Assembly (NCBI RefSeq): GCF_026230105.1
Contig: NC_079477.1
Span: 1,369,001-1,433,000, forward strand
Direction of reading: 5' to 3'
Length of the DNA: 64,000 nucleotides
From: Diorhabda sublineata
Taxonomy: Eukaryota > Arthropoda > Insecta > Coleoptera > Chrysomelidae
A program made the position numbers and the translations under genes. Shown here piece by piece: positions 31,911 to 45,400 of this stretch. Within the stretch, counting starts at the first letter, position 1. Each line of letters opens with the position of its first letter. The notes below the pieces were generated by a model. It searched no databases. It saw nothing but the letters and a program-made list of their open reading frames with translations, and had not been told where the DNA came from.

Positions 31911-34900
31911 TCGTTTGAATCAACTTTGGGATAATTACAAAGCTTCTTTTTTATTAAAAGGACTCATAGATGATTCCTGATGGGACTACGACTCTTTAGA
32001 TAAGAGATATTCAAGAAAAATCCTTCCAGAACAGTTCCCATTCGTTTGAATCAACTTTGGGATAATTACAAAGCTTCTTTTTTATTAAAAGGACTCATAG
32101 ATGATTCCTGATGGGTCTACGACGCTTTAGATAAGAGATATTCAAGAAAAATCCTTCCAGAACAGTTCCCATTCGTTTGAATCAACTTTGGGATAATTAC
32201 AAAGCTTCATTTTTATCAAAAGGATTCATAGATGATTCCTGATGGGACTACGACTCTTTAGATAAGAGATATTCAAGAAAAATCCTTCCAGAACAGTTCC
32301 CATTCGTTTGAATCAACTTTGGGATAATTACAAAGCTTCTTTTTTATTAAAAGGACTCATAGATGATTCCTGATGGGTCTACGACGCTTTAGATAAGAGA
32401 TATTCAAGAAAAATCCTTCCAGAACAGTTCCCATTCGTTTGAATCAACTTTGGGATAATTACAAAGCTTCTTTTTTATTAAAAGGACTCATAGATGATTC
32501 CTGATGGGACTACGACGCTTTAGATAAGAGATATTCAAGAAAAATCCTTCCAGTACAGTTCCCATTCCATTGAATCAACTTTGGGATAATTACAAAGCTT
32601 CTTTTTTATTAAAAGGACTCATAGATGATTCCTGATGGGACTACGACTCTTTAGATAAGAGATATTCAAGAAAAATCCTTCCAGAACAGTTCCCATTCCA
32701 TTGAATCAACTTTGGGATAATTACAAAGCTTCATTTTTATCAAAAGGATTCATAGATGATTCCTGATGGGACTACGACGCTTTAGATAAGAGATATTCAA
32801 GAAAAATCCTTCCAGTACAGTTCCCATTCCATTGAATCAACTTTGGGATAATTACAAAGCTTCTTTTTTATTAAAAGGACTCATAGATGATTCCTGATGG
32901 GACTACGACGCTTTAGATAAGAGATATTCAAGAAAAATCCTTCCAGAACAGTTCCCATTCCATTGAATCAACTTTGGGATAATTACAAAGCTTCTTTTTT
33001 ATTAAAAGGACTCATAGATGATTCCTGATGGGACTACGACGCTTTAGATAAGAGATATTCAAGAAAAATCCTTCCAGTACAGTTCCCATTCCATTGAATC
33101 AACTTTGGGATAATTACAAAGCTTCTTTTTTATTAAAAGGACTCATAGATGATTCCTGATGGGACTACGACTCTTTAGATAAGAGATATTCAAGAAAAAT
33201 CCTTCCAGAACAGTTCCCATTCCATTGAATCAACTTTGGGATAATTACAAAGCTTCATTTTTATCAAAAGGATTCATAGATGATTCCTGATGGGACTACG
33301 ACTCTTTAGATAAGAGATATTCAAGAAAAATCCTTCCAGAACAGTTCCCATTCCATTGAATCAACTTTGGGATAATTACAAAGCTTCTTTTTTATTAAAA
33401 GGACTCATAGATGATTCCTGATGGGACTACGACGCTTTAGATAAGAGATATTCAAGAAAAATCCTTCCAGAACAGTTCCCATTCGTTTGAATCAACTTTG
33501 GGATAATTACAAAGCTTCATTTTTATCAAAAGGATTCATAGATGATTCCTGATGGGACTACGACGCTTTAGATAAGAGATATTCAAGAAAAATCCTTCCA
33601 GTACAGTTCCCATTCGTTTGAATCAACTTTGGGATAATTACAAAGCTTCATTTTTATCAAAAGGATTCATAGATGATTCCTGATGGGACTACGACGCTTT
33701 AGATAAGAGATATTCAAGAAAAATCCTTCCAGTACAGTTCCCATTCCATTGAATCAACTTTGGGATAATTACAAAGCTTCTTTTTTATTAAAAGGACTCA
33801 TAGATGATTCCTGATGGGACTACGACGCTTTAGATAAGAGATATTCAAGAAAAATCCTTCCAGAACAGTTCCCATTCCATTGAATCAACTTTGGGATAAT
33901 TACAAAGCTTCTTTTTTATTAAAAGGACTCATAGATGATTCCTGATGGGACTACGACGCTTTAGATAAGAGATATTCAAGAAAAATCCTTCCAGTACAGT
34001 TCCCATTCCATTGAATCAACTTTGGGATAATTACAAAGCTTCTTTTTTATTAAAAGGACTCATAGATGATTCCTGATGGGACTACGACTCTTTAGATAAG
34101 AGATATTCAAGAAAAATCCTTCCAGAACAGTTCCCATTCCATTGAATCAACTTTGGGATAATTACAAAGCTTCATTTTTATCAAAAGGATTCATAGATGA
34201 TTCCTGATGGGACTACGACTCTTTAGATAAGAGATATTCAAGAAAAATCCTTCCAGAACAGTTCCCATTCCATTGAATCAACTTTGGGATAATTACAAAG
34301 CTTCTTTTTTATTAAAAGGACTCATAGATGATTCCTGATGGGACTACGACGCTTTAGATAAGAGATATTCAAGAAAAATCCTTCCAGAACAGTTCCCATT
34401 CCATTGAATCAACTTTGGGATAATTACAAAGCTTCTTTTTTATTAAAAGGACTCATAGATGATTCCTGATGGGACTACGACGCTTTAGATAAGAGATATT
34501 CAAGAAAAATCCTTCCAGAACAGTTCCCATTCGTTTGAATCAACTTTGGGATAATTACAAAGCTTCATTTTTATCAAAAGGATTCATAGATGATTCCTGA
34601 TGGGACTACGACGCTTTAGATAAGAGATATTCAAGAAAAATCCTTCCAGTACAGTTCCCATTCCATTGAATCAACTTTGGGATAATTACAAAGCTTCTTT
34701 TTTATTAAAAGGACTCATAGATGATTCCTGATGGGACTACGACGCTTTAGATAAGAGATATTCAAGAAAAATCCTTCCAGAACAGTTCCCATTCCATTGA
34801 ATCAACTTTGGGATAATTACAAAGCTTCTTTTTTATTAAAAGGACTCATAGATGATTCCTGATGGGACTACGACGCTTTAGATAAGAGATATTCAAGAAA

Positions 34901-35702
34901 AATCCTTCCAGAACAGTTCCCATTCGTTTGAATCAACTTTGGGATAATTACAAAGCTTCTTTTTTATCAAAAGGATTCATAGATGATTCCTGATGGGACT
35001 ACGACTCTTTAGATAAGAGATATTCAAGAAAAATCCTTCCAGAACAGTTCCCATTCGTTTGAATCAACTTTGGGATAATTACAAAGCTTCTTTTTTATTA
35101 AAAGGACTCATAGATGATTCCTGATGGGACTACGACTCTTTAGATAAGAGATATTCAAGAAAAATCCTTCCAGAACAGTTCCCATTCGTTTGAATCAACT
35201 TTGGGATAATTACAAAGCTTCTTTTTTATTAAAAGGATTCATAGATGATTCCTGATGGGACTACGACTCTTTAGATAAGAGATATTCAAGAAAAATCCTT
35301 CCAGAACAGTTCCCATTCGTTTGAATCAACTTTAGGATAATTACAAAGCTTCTTTTTTATTAAAAGGATTCATAGATGATTCCTGATGGGACTACGACTC
35401 TTTAGATAAGAGATATTCAAGAAAAATCCTTACAGAACAGTTCCCATTCGTTTGAATCAACTTTGGGATAATTACAAAGCTTCTTTTTTATTAAAAGGAC
35501 TCATAGATGATTCCTGATGGGTCTACGACGCTTTAGATAAGAGATATTCAAGAAAAATCCTTCCAGAACAGTTCCCATTCGTTTGAATCAACTTTGGGAT
35601 AATTACAAAGCTTCATTTTTATCAAAAGGATTCATAGATGATTCCTGATGGGACTACGACTCTTTAGATAAGAGATAATCAAGAAAAATCCTTCCAGAAC
35701 AG
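31911..35702. repeat. minisatellite array, 131-bp unit, about 29 copies
   Basis: The marker tcaactttgggataattac recurs every 131 bp (about 31,920, 32,051, 32,182 and onward). Two monomer types are visible by linked differences: cttcttttttattaaaagg with actc, against cttcatttttatcaaaagg with attc. Further variants are cgtttgaa or cattgaa, and gaacag or gtacag. The types are interspersed in recurring patterns. No open frame. The array ends at gaacag near 35,702. Confidence 0.95.
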
Positions 35703-36479
35703 CTTCAATTCGATATTACATTCCATATACAACCCAAATCAAGTTTGTTACTATTTCCATTACTACCCTGTAATGGAAACCGAAGAGAAAATGTTAATGT
35801 CCGGAAACTAGCACATGCGTGTACGGAAGTGACTCTCAAACAGGAAGTAGAGTGCTCCTTTTTCTCAACATCCGATTTTCCATTGCCCGTAGTGAAGACA
35901 ATGAACCGATGAACATTGTCGAATGATCTAATACGTTTAAGTTCACATAAAAGTGACTTTAGGACCATAAGGGACGATTTTCGGGCTTGTTCCATATCGT
36001 AATTGTCGGGGACGACGATTACAAAGCGAATTAACGATCCGATTTTTCCAACGCCGCTATTAACGCACAATATTTTAATCAAGATCGATCTCATTTCCAC
36101 GCAAACATCTCGACAACAACAACAAAAAGACACCGAAAACGTTCCACATCAAATATTTACAAAATAACAACTGCTATTCATTAACGCCAATTAAGATCCC
36201 AAAATAACATTATATCTGGAACGGCAGAGGACGTTGATTAGTGTCCGTAATTAATTTAAACACTTGTTAATTGTACGACATCACGCACTCGAAACCCACC
36301 AATCCATCAAGTCGAAGAAGGTTTGGAAGTTTCAATCTCCAATCTAACCAAATGATGATGTCACGCTTTATAGTGCAGTCGGTTTTCTTAGAAAAACTGT
36401 CGACCCCCTAAAATTCCGATACTAAATATAAATCGTGTCGGAGTAGTTCCAGAAGGAAACAATAAGTTTTGCTCTTCCA
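35703..36479. other. single-copy island with a 142-codon antisense frame, function unknown
   Basis: The longest non-repeat open frame of the window (minus strand, 36,133 to 35,705) lies here. It begins MSFCCCCRDVC and has no domain I recognise, no splice-site support and no repeat relationship. I cannot say whether it is coding. The right part contains cgtaattaatttaaacactt near 36,247, another TAATTA-rich stretch. Just before the 341-bp array, tgcagtcggttttctt (near 36,375) is an inverted partial match to the array word ggaaaaccgactgtag. Confidence 0.3.
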
Positions 36480-39400
36480 CCAGATCCTCTTCGTAAAGAT
36501 CTGATGGTTACGTGGAAACAAAAACTTCATCTAGTTTCCTATTGGTTCGTACCAGAAGACTCAGCTGGTGTGGAGGAATCATCTTCTACAACTGTTGAAC
36601 CAGATCAACCTGCACGTCGATAAATGAAGTAAACTCTGGATTTCCCGGTTATTAACCAGGAGTTGATGCAATAAAACCTTCGAGTCGTAGTGTATATGAT
36701 ACCTGGAGGAAAACCGACTGTAGTTCTTTGTTCTAAATGAGGTTAAGCATACCAAAGACAGTCGAAATGTGCTTACCAACAAAAAGTATCGAATATTTAA
36801 CAAAATTACCAGCTGGTTCATCAGATCCCCTTCGTAAAGATCTGATGGTTACGTGGAAGCAAAAACTTCATCTAGTTTCCTATTGGTTCGTACCAGAAGA
36901 CTCAGTTGGTGCGGAGGAATCATCTTCTACAACTGTTGAACCAGATCAACCTGCACGTCGATAAATGATGTAAACTCTGGATTTCCCGGTTATTAACCAG
37001 GAGTTGATGCAATAAAACCTTCGAGTCGTTGGGTATATGATACCTGGAGGAAAACCGACTGTAGTTCTTTGTTCTAAATGAGGTTAAGCATACCAAAGAC
37101 AGTCGAAATGTGCTTACCAACAAAAAGTATCGAATATTTAACAAAATTACCAGCTGGTTCATTAGATCCTCTTCGTAAAGATCTGATGGTTACGTGGAAG
37201 CAAAAACTTCATCTAGTTTCGTATTGGTTCGTACCAGAAGACTCAGTTGATGTGGAGGAATCATCTTCTACAACTGTTGAACCAGATCAACCTGCACGTC
37301 GATAAATGATGTAAACTCTGGATTTCCCGGTTATTAACCAGGAGTTGATGCAATAAAACCTTCGAGTCGTTGGGTATATGATACCTGGAGGAAAACCGAC
37401 TGTAGTTCTTTGTTCTAAATGAGGTTAAGCATACCAAAGACAGTCGAAATGTGCTTACCAACAAAAAATATCGAATATTTAACAAAATTACCAGCTGGTT
37501 CATCAGATCCTCTTCGTAAAGATCTGATGGTTACGTGGAAGCAAAAACTTCATCTAGTTTCCTATTGGTTCGTACCAGAAGACTCAGTTGGTGCGGAGGA
37601 ATCATCTTCTACAACTGTTGAACCAGATCAACCTGCACGTCGATAAATGATGTAAACTCTGGATTTCCCGGTTATTAACCAGGAGTTGATGCAATAAAAC
37701 CTTCGAGTCGTTGGGTATATGATACCTGGAGGAAAACCGACTGTAGTTCTTTGTTCTAAATGAGGTTAAGCATACCAAAGACAGTCGAAATGTGCTTACC
37801 AACAAAAAGTATCGAATATTTAACAAAATTACCAGCTGGTTCATTAGATCCTCTTCGTAAAGATCTGATGGTTACGTGGAAGCAAAAACTTCATCTAGTT
37901 TCCTATTGGTTCGTACCAGAAGACTCAGTTGGTGCGGAGGAATCATCTTCTACAACTGTTGAACCAGATCAACCTGCACGTCGATAAATGATGTAAACTC
38001 TGGATTTCCCGGTTATTAACCAGGAGTTGATGCAATAAAACCTTCGAGTCGTTGGGTATATGATACCTGGAGGAAAACCGACTGTAGTTCTTTGTTCTAA
38101 ATGAGGTTAAGCATACCAAAGACAGTCGAAATGTGCTTACCAACAAAAAGTATCGAATATTTAACAAAATTACCAGCTGGTTCATTAGATCCTCTTCGTA
38201 AAGATCTGATGGTTACGTGGAAGCAAAAACTTCATCTAGTTTCCTATTGGTTCGTACCAGAAGACTCAGTTGGTGCGGAGGAATCATCTTCTACAACTGT
38301 TGAACCAGATCAACCTGCACGTCGATAAATGATGTAAACTCTGGATTTCCCGGTTATTAACCAGGAGTTGATGCAATAAAACCTTCGAGTCGTTGGGTAT
38401 ATGATACCTGGAGGAAAACCGACTGTAGTTCTTTGTTCTAAATGAGGTTAAGCATACCAAAGACAGTCGAAATGTGCTTACCAACAAAAAGTATCGAATA
38501 TTTAACAAAATTACCAGCTGGTTCATCAGATCCTCTTCGTAAAGATCTGATGGTTACGTGGAAGCAAAAACTTCATCTAGTTTCCTATTGGTTCGTACCA
38601 GAAGACTCAGTTGGTGCGGAAGAATCATCTTCTACAACTGTTGAACCAGATCAACCTGCACGTCGATAAATGATGTAAACTCTGGATTTCCCGGTTATTA
38701 ACCAGGAGTTGATGCAATAAAACCTTCGAGTCGTTGGGTATATGATACCTGGAGGAAAACCGACTGTAGTTCTTTGTTCTAAATGAGGTTAAGCATACCA
38801 AAGACAGTCGAAATGTGCTTACCAACAAAAAGTATCGAATATTTAACAAAATTACCAGCTGGTTCATTAGATCCTCTTCGTAAAGATCTGATGGTTACGT
38901 GGAAGCAAAAACTTCATCTAGTTTCCTATTGGTTCGTACCAGAAGACTCAGTTGGTGCGGAGGAATCATCTTCTACAACTGTTGAACCAGATCAACCTGC
39001 ACGTCGATAAATGATGTAAACTCTGGATTTCCCGGTTATTAACCAGGAGTTGATGCAATAAAACCTTCGAGTCGTTGGGTATATGATACCTGGAGGAAAA
39101 CCGACTGTAGTTCTTTGTTCTAAATGAGGTTAAGCATACCAAAGACAGTCGAAATGTGCTTACCAACAAAAAGTATCGAATATTTAACAAAATTACCAGC
39201 TGGTTCATTAGATCCCCTTCGTAAAGATCTGATGGTTACGTGGAAACAAAAACTTCATCTAGTTTCCTATTGATTCGTACCAGAAGACTCAGTTGGTGTG
39301 GAGGAAACATCTTCTTCAACTGTTGAACCAGATCAACCTGCACGTCGATAAATGATGTAAACTCTGGATTTCCCGGTTATTAACCAGGAGTTGATGCAAT

Positions 39401-42400
39401 AAAACCTTCGAGTCGTTGGGTATATGATACCTGGAGGAAAACCGACTGTAGTTCTTTGTTCTAAATGAGGTTAAACATACCAAAGACAGTCGAAATGTGC
39501 TTACCAACAAAAAGTATCGAATATTTAACAAAATTACCAGCTGGTTCATCAGATCCTCTTCGTAAAGATCTGATGGTTACGTGGAAACAAAAACTTCATC
39601 TAGTTTCCTATTGGTTCGTACCAGAAGACTCAGTTGGTGCGGAGGAATCATCTTCTACAACTGTTGAACCAGATCAACCTGCACGTCGATAAATGAAGTA
39701 AACTCTGGATTTCCCGGTTATTAACCAGGAGTTGATGCAATAAAACCTTCGAGTCGTAGTGTATATGATACCTGGAGGAAAACCGACTGTAGTTCTTTGT
39801 TCTAAATGAGGTTAAGCATACCAAAGACAGTCGAAATGTGCTTACCAACAAAAAGTATCGAATATTTAACAAAATTACCAGCTGGTTCATTAGATCCTCT
39901 TCGTAAAGATCTGATGGTTACGTGGAAGCAAAAACTTCATCTAGTTTCGTATTGGTTCGTACCAGAAGACTCAGTTGATGTGGAGGAATCATCTTCTACA
40001 ACTGTTGAACCAGATCAACCTGCACGTCGATAAATGATGTAAACTCTGGATTTCCCGGTTATTAACCAGGAGTTGATGCAATAAAACCTTCGAGTCGTTG
40101 GGTATATGATACCTGGAGGAAAACCGACTGTAGTTCTTTGTTCTAAATGAGGTTAAACATACCAAAGACAGTCGAAATGTGCTTACCAACAAAAAGTATC
40201 GAATATTTAACAAAATTACCAGCTGGTTCATTAGATCCCCTTCGTAAAGATCTGATGGTTACGTGGAAACAAAAACTTCATCTAGTTTCCTATTGATTCG
40301 TACCAGAAGACTCAGTTGGTGTGGAGGAAACATCTTCTTCAACTGTTGAACCAGATCAACCTGCACGTCGATAAATGATGTAAACTCTGGATTTCCCGGT
40401 TATTAACCAGGAGTTGATGCAATAAAACCTTCGAGTCGTTGGGTATATGATACCTGGAGGAAAACCGACTGTAGTTCTTTGTTCTAAATGAGGTTAAGCA
40501 TACCAAAGACAGTCGAAATGTGCTTACCAACAAAAAGTATCGAATATTTAACAAAATTACCAGCTGGTTCATTAGATCCCCTTCGTAAAGATCTGATGGT
40601 TACGTGGAAACAAAAACTTCATCTAGTTTCCTATTGATTCGTACCAGAAGACTCAGTTGGTGTGGAGGAAACATCTTCTTCAACTGTTGAACCAGATCAA
40701 CCTGCACGTCGATAAATGATGTAAACTCTGGATTTCCCGGTTATTAACCAGGAGTTGATGCAATAAAACCTTCGAGTCGTTGGGTATATGATACCTGGAG
40801 GAAAACCGACTGTAGTTCTTTGTTCTAAATGAGGTTAAACATACCAAAAACAGCTAAAATGTGCTTACCAACAAAAAGTATCGAATATTTAACAAAATTA
40901 CCAGCTGGTTCATCAGATCCTCTTCGTAAAGATCTGATGGTTACGTGGAAGCAAAAACTTCATCTAGTTTCGTATTGGTTCGTACCAGAAGACTCAGTTG
41001 GTGCGGAGGAATCATCTTCTACAACTGTTGAACCAGTTCAACCTGCACGTCGATAAATGATGTAAACTCTGGATTTCCCGGTTATTAACCAGGAGTTGAT
41101 GCAATAAAACCTTCGAGTCGTAGTGTATATGATACCTGGAGGAAAACCGACTGTAGTTCTTTGTTCTAAATGAGGTTAAACATACCAAAGACAGTCGAAA
41201 TGTGCTTACCAACAAAAAGTATCGAATATTTAACAAAATTACCAGCTGGTTCATCAGATCCCCTTCGTAAAGATCTGATGGTTACGTGGAAGCAAAAACT
41301 TCATCTAGTTTCCTATTGGTTCGTACCAGAAGACTCAGTTGGTGCGGAGGAATCATCTTCTACAACTGTTGAACCAGATCAACCTGCACGTCGATAAATG
41401 ATGTAAACTCTGGATTTCCCGGTTATTAACCAGGAGTTGATGCAATAAAACCTTCGAGTCGTTGGGTATATGATACCTGGAGGAAAACCGACTGTAGTTC
41501 TTTGTTCTAAATGAGGTTAAGCATACCAAAGACAGTCGAAATGTGCTTACCAACAAAAAGTATCGAATATTTAACAAAATTACCAGCTGGTTCATTAGAT
41601 CCTCTTCGTAAAGATCTGATGGTTACGTGGAAGCAAAAACTTCATCTAGTTTCCTATTGGTTCGTACCAGAAGACTCAGTTGGTGCGGAGGAATCATCTT
41701 CTACAACTGTTGAACCAGATCAACCTGCACGTCGATAAATGATGTAAACTCTGGATTTCCCGGTTATTAACCAGGAGTTGATGCAATAAAACCTTCGAGT
41801 CGTTGGGTATATGATACCTGGAGGAAAACCGACTGTAGTTCTTTGTTCTAAATGAGGTTAAGCATACCAAAGACAGTCGAAATGTGCTTACCAACAAAAA
41901 GTATCGAATATTTAACAAAATTACCAGCTGGTTCATTAGATCCTCTTCGTAAAGATCTGATGGTTACGTGGAAGCAAAAACTTCATCTAGTTTCCTATTG
42001 GTTCGTACCAGAAGACTCAGTTGGTGCGGAGGAATCATCTTCTACAACTGTTGAACCAGATCAACCTGCACGTCGATAAATGATGTAAACTCTGGATTTC
42101 CCGGTTATTAACCAGGAGTTGATGCAATAAAACCTTCGAGTCGTTGGGTATATGATACCTGGAGGAAAACCGACTGTAGTTCTTTGTTCTAAATGAGGTT
42201 AAACATACCAAAAACAGCTAAAATGTGCTTACCAACAAAAAGTATCGAATATTTAACAAAATTACCAGCTGGTTCATCAGATCCTCTTCGTAAAGATCTG
42301 ATGGTTACGTGGAAGCAAAAACTTCATCTAGTTTCGTATTGGTTCGTACCAGAAGACTCAGTTGGTGCGGAGGAATCATCTTCTACAACTGTTGAACCAG

Positions 42401-45400
42401 TTCAACCTGCACGTCGATAAATGATGTAAACTCTGGATTTCCCGGTTATTAACCAGGAGTTGATGCAATAAAACCTTCGAGTCGTAGTGTATATGATACC
42501 TGGAGGAAAACCGACTGTAGTTCTTTGTTCTAAATGAGGTTAAACATACCAAAGACAGTCGAAATGTGCTTACCAACAAAAAGTATCGAATATTTAACAA
42601 AATTACCAGCTGGTTCATCAGATCCCCTTCGTAAAGATCTGATGGTTACGTGGAAGCAAAAACTTCATCTAGTTTCCTATTGGTTCGTACCAGAAGACTC
42701 AGTTGGTGCGGAGGAATCATCTTCTACAACTGTTGAACCAGATCAACCTGCACGTCGATAAATGATGTAAACTCTGGATTTCCCGGTTATTAACCAGGAG
42801 TTGATGCAATAAAACCTTCGAGTCGTTGGGTATATGATACCTGGAGGAAAACCGACTGTAGTTCTTTGTTCTAAATGAGGTTAAGCATACCAAAGACAGT
42901 CGAAATGTGCTTACCAACAAAAAGTATCGAATATTTAACAAAATTACCAGCTGGTTCATTAGATCCTCTTCGTAAAGATCTGATGGTTACGTGGAAGCAA
43001 AAACTTCATCTAGTTTCCTATTGGTTCGTACCAGAAGACTCAGTTGGTGCGGAGGAATCATCTTCTACAACTGTTGAACCAGATCAACCTGCACGTCGAT
43101 AAATGATGTAAACTCTGGATTTCCCGGTTATTAACCAGGAGTTGATGCAATAAAACCTTCGAGTCGTTGGGTATATGATACCTGGAGGAAAACCGACTGT
43201 AGTTCTTTGTTCTAAATGAGGTTAAGCATACCAAAGACAGTCGAAATGTGCTTACCAACAAAAAGTATCGAATATTTAACAAAATTACCAGCTGGTTCAT
43301 TAGATCCTCTTCGTAAAGATCTGATGGTTACGTGGAAGCAAAAACTTCATCTAGTTTCCTATTGGTTCGTACCAGAAGACTCAGTTGGTGCGGAGGAATC
43401 ATCTTCTACAACTGTTGAACCAGATCAACCTGCACGTCGATAAATGAAGTAAACTCTGGATTTCCCGGTTATTAACCAGGAGTTGATGCAATAAAACCTT
43501 CGAGTCGTAGTGTATATGATACCTGGAGGAAAACCGACTGTAGTTCTTTGTTCTAAATGAGGTTAAGCATACCAAAGACAGTCGAAATGTGCTTACCAAC
43601 AAAAAGTATCGAATATTTAACAAAATTACCAGCTGGTTCATTAGATCCTCTTCGTAAAGATCTGATGGTTACGTGGAAGCAAAAACTTCATCTAGTTTCG
43701 TATTGGTTCGTACCAGAAGACTCAGTTGATGTGGAGGAATCATCTTCTACAACTGTTGAACCAGATCAACCTGCACGTCGATAAATGATGTAAACTCTGG
43801 ATTTCCCGGTTATTAACCAGGAGTTGATGCAATAAAACCTTCGAGTCGTTGGGTATATGATACCTGGAGGAAAACCGACTGTAGTTCTTTGTTCTAAATG
43901 AGGTTAAACATACCAAAGACAGTCGAAATGTGCTTACCAACAAAAAGTATCGAATATTTAACAAAATTACCAGCTGGTTCATTAGATCCCCTTCGTAAAG
44001 ATCTGATGGTTACGTGGAAACAAAAACTTCATCTAGTTTCCTATTGATTCGTACCAGAAGACTCAGTTGGTGTGGAGGAAACATCTTCTTCAACTGTTGA
44101 ACCAGATCAACCTGCACGTCGATAAATGATGTAAACTCTGGATTTCCCGGTTATTAACCAGGAGTTGATGCAATAAAACCTTCGAGTCGTTGGGTATATG
44201 ATACCTGGAGGAAAACCGACTGTAGTTCTTTGTTCTAAATGAGGTTAAACATACCAAAAACAGCTAAAATGTGCTTACCAACAAAAAGTATCGAATATTT
44301 AACAAAATTACCAGCTGGTTCATCAGATCCTCTTCGTAAAGATCTGATGGTTACGTGGAAGCAAAAACTTCATCTAGTTTCCTATTGGTTCGTACCAGAA
44401 GACTCAGTTGGTGCGGAGGAATCATCTTCTACAACTGTTGAACCAGTTCAACCTGCACGTCGATAAATGATGTAAACTCTGGATTTCCCGGTTATTAACC
44501 AGGAGTTGATGCAATAAAACCTTCGAGTCGTAGTGTATATGATACCTGGAGGAAAACCGACTGTAGTTCTTTGTTCTAAATGAGGTTAAACATACCAAAG
44601 ACAGTCGAAATGTGCTTACCAACAAAAAGTATCGAATATTTAACAAAATTACCAGCTGGTTCATCAGATCCCCTTCGTAAAGATCTGATGGTTACGTGGA
44701 AGCAAAAACTTCATCTAGTTTCCTATTGGTTCGTACCAGAAGACTCAGTTGGTGCGGAGGAATCATCTTCTACAACTGTTGAACCAGATCAACCTGCACG
44801 TCGATAAATGATGTAAACTCTGGATTTCCCGGTTATTAACCAGGAGTTGATGCACTAAAACCTTCGAGTCGTTGGGTATATGATACCTGGAGGAAAACCG
44901 ACTGTAGTTCTTTGTTCTAAATGAGGTTAAGCATACCAAAGACAGTCGAAATGTGCTTACCAACAAAAAGTATCGAATATTTAACAAAATTACCAGCTGG
45001 TTCATTAGATCCTCTTCGTAAAGATCTGATGGTTACGTGGAAGCAAAAACTTCATCTAGTTTCCTATTGGTTCGTACCAGAAGACTCAGTTGGTGCGGAG
45101 GAATCATCTTCTACAACTGTTGAACCAGATCAACCTGCACGTCGATAAATGATGTAAACTCTGGATTTCCCGGTTATTAACCAGGAGTTGATGCAATAAA
45201 ACCTTCGAGTCGTAGTGTATATGATACCTGGAGGAAAACCGACTGTAGTTCTTTGTTCTAAATGAGGTTAAGCATACCAAAGACAGTCGAAATGTGCTTA
45301 CCAACAAAAAGTATCGAATATTTAACAAAATTACCAGCTGGTTCATTAGATCCTCTTCGTAAAGATCTGATGGTTACGTGGAAGCAAAAACTTCATCTAG

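Noticed and set aside
35705..36133. 142-codon minus-strand frame as a gene
   Set aside because: No recognisable domain, no splice-site support and cysteine-rich chance-like composition. Noted in the spacer entry but not called.
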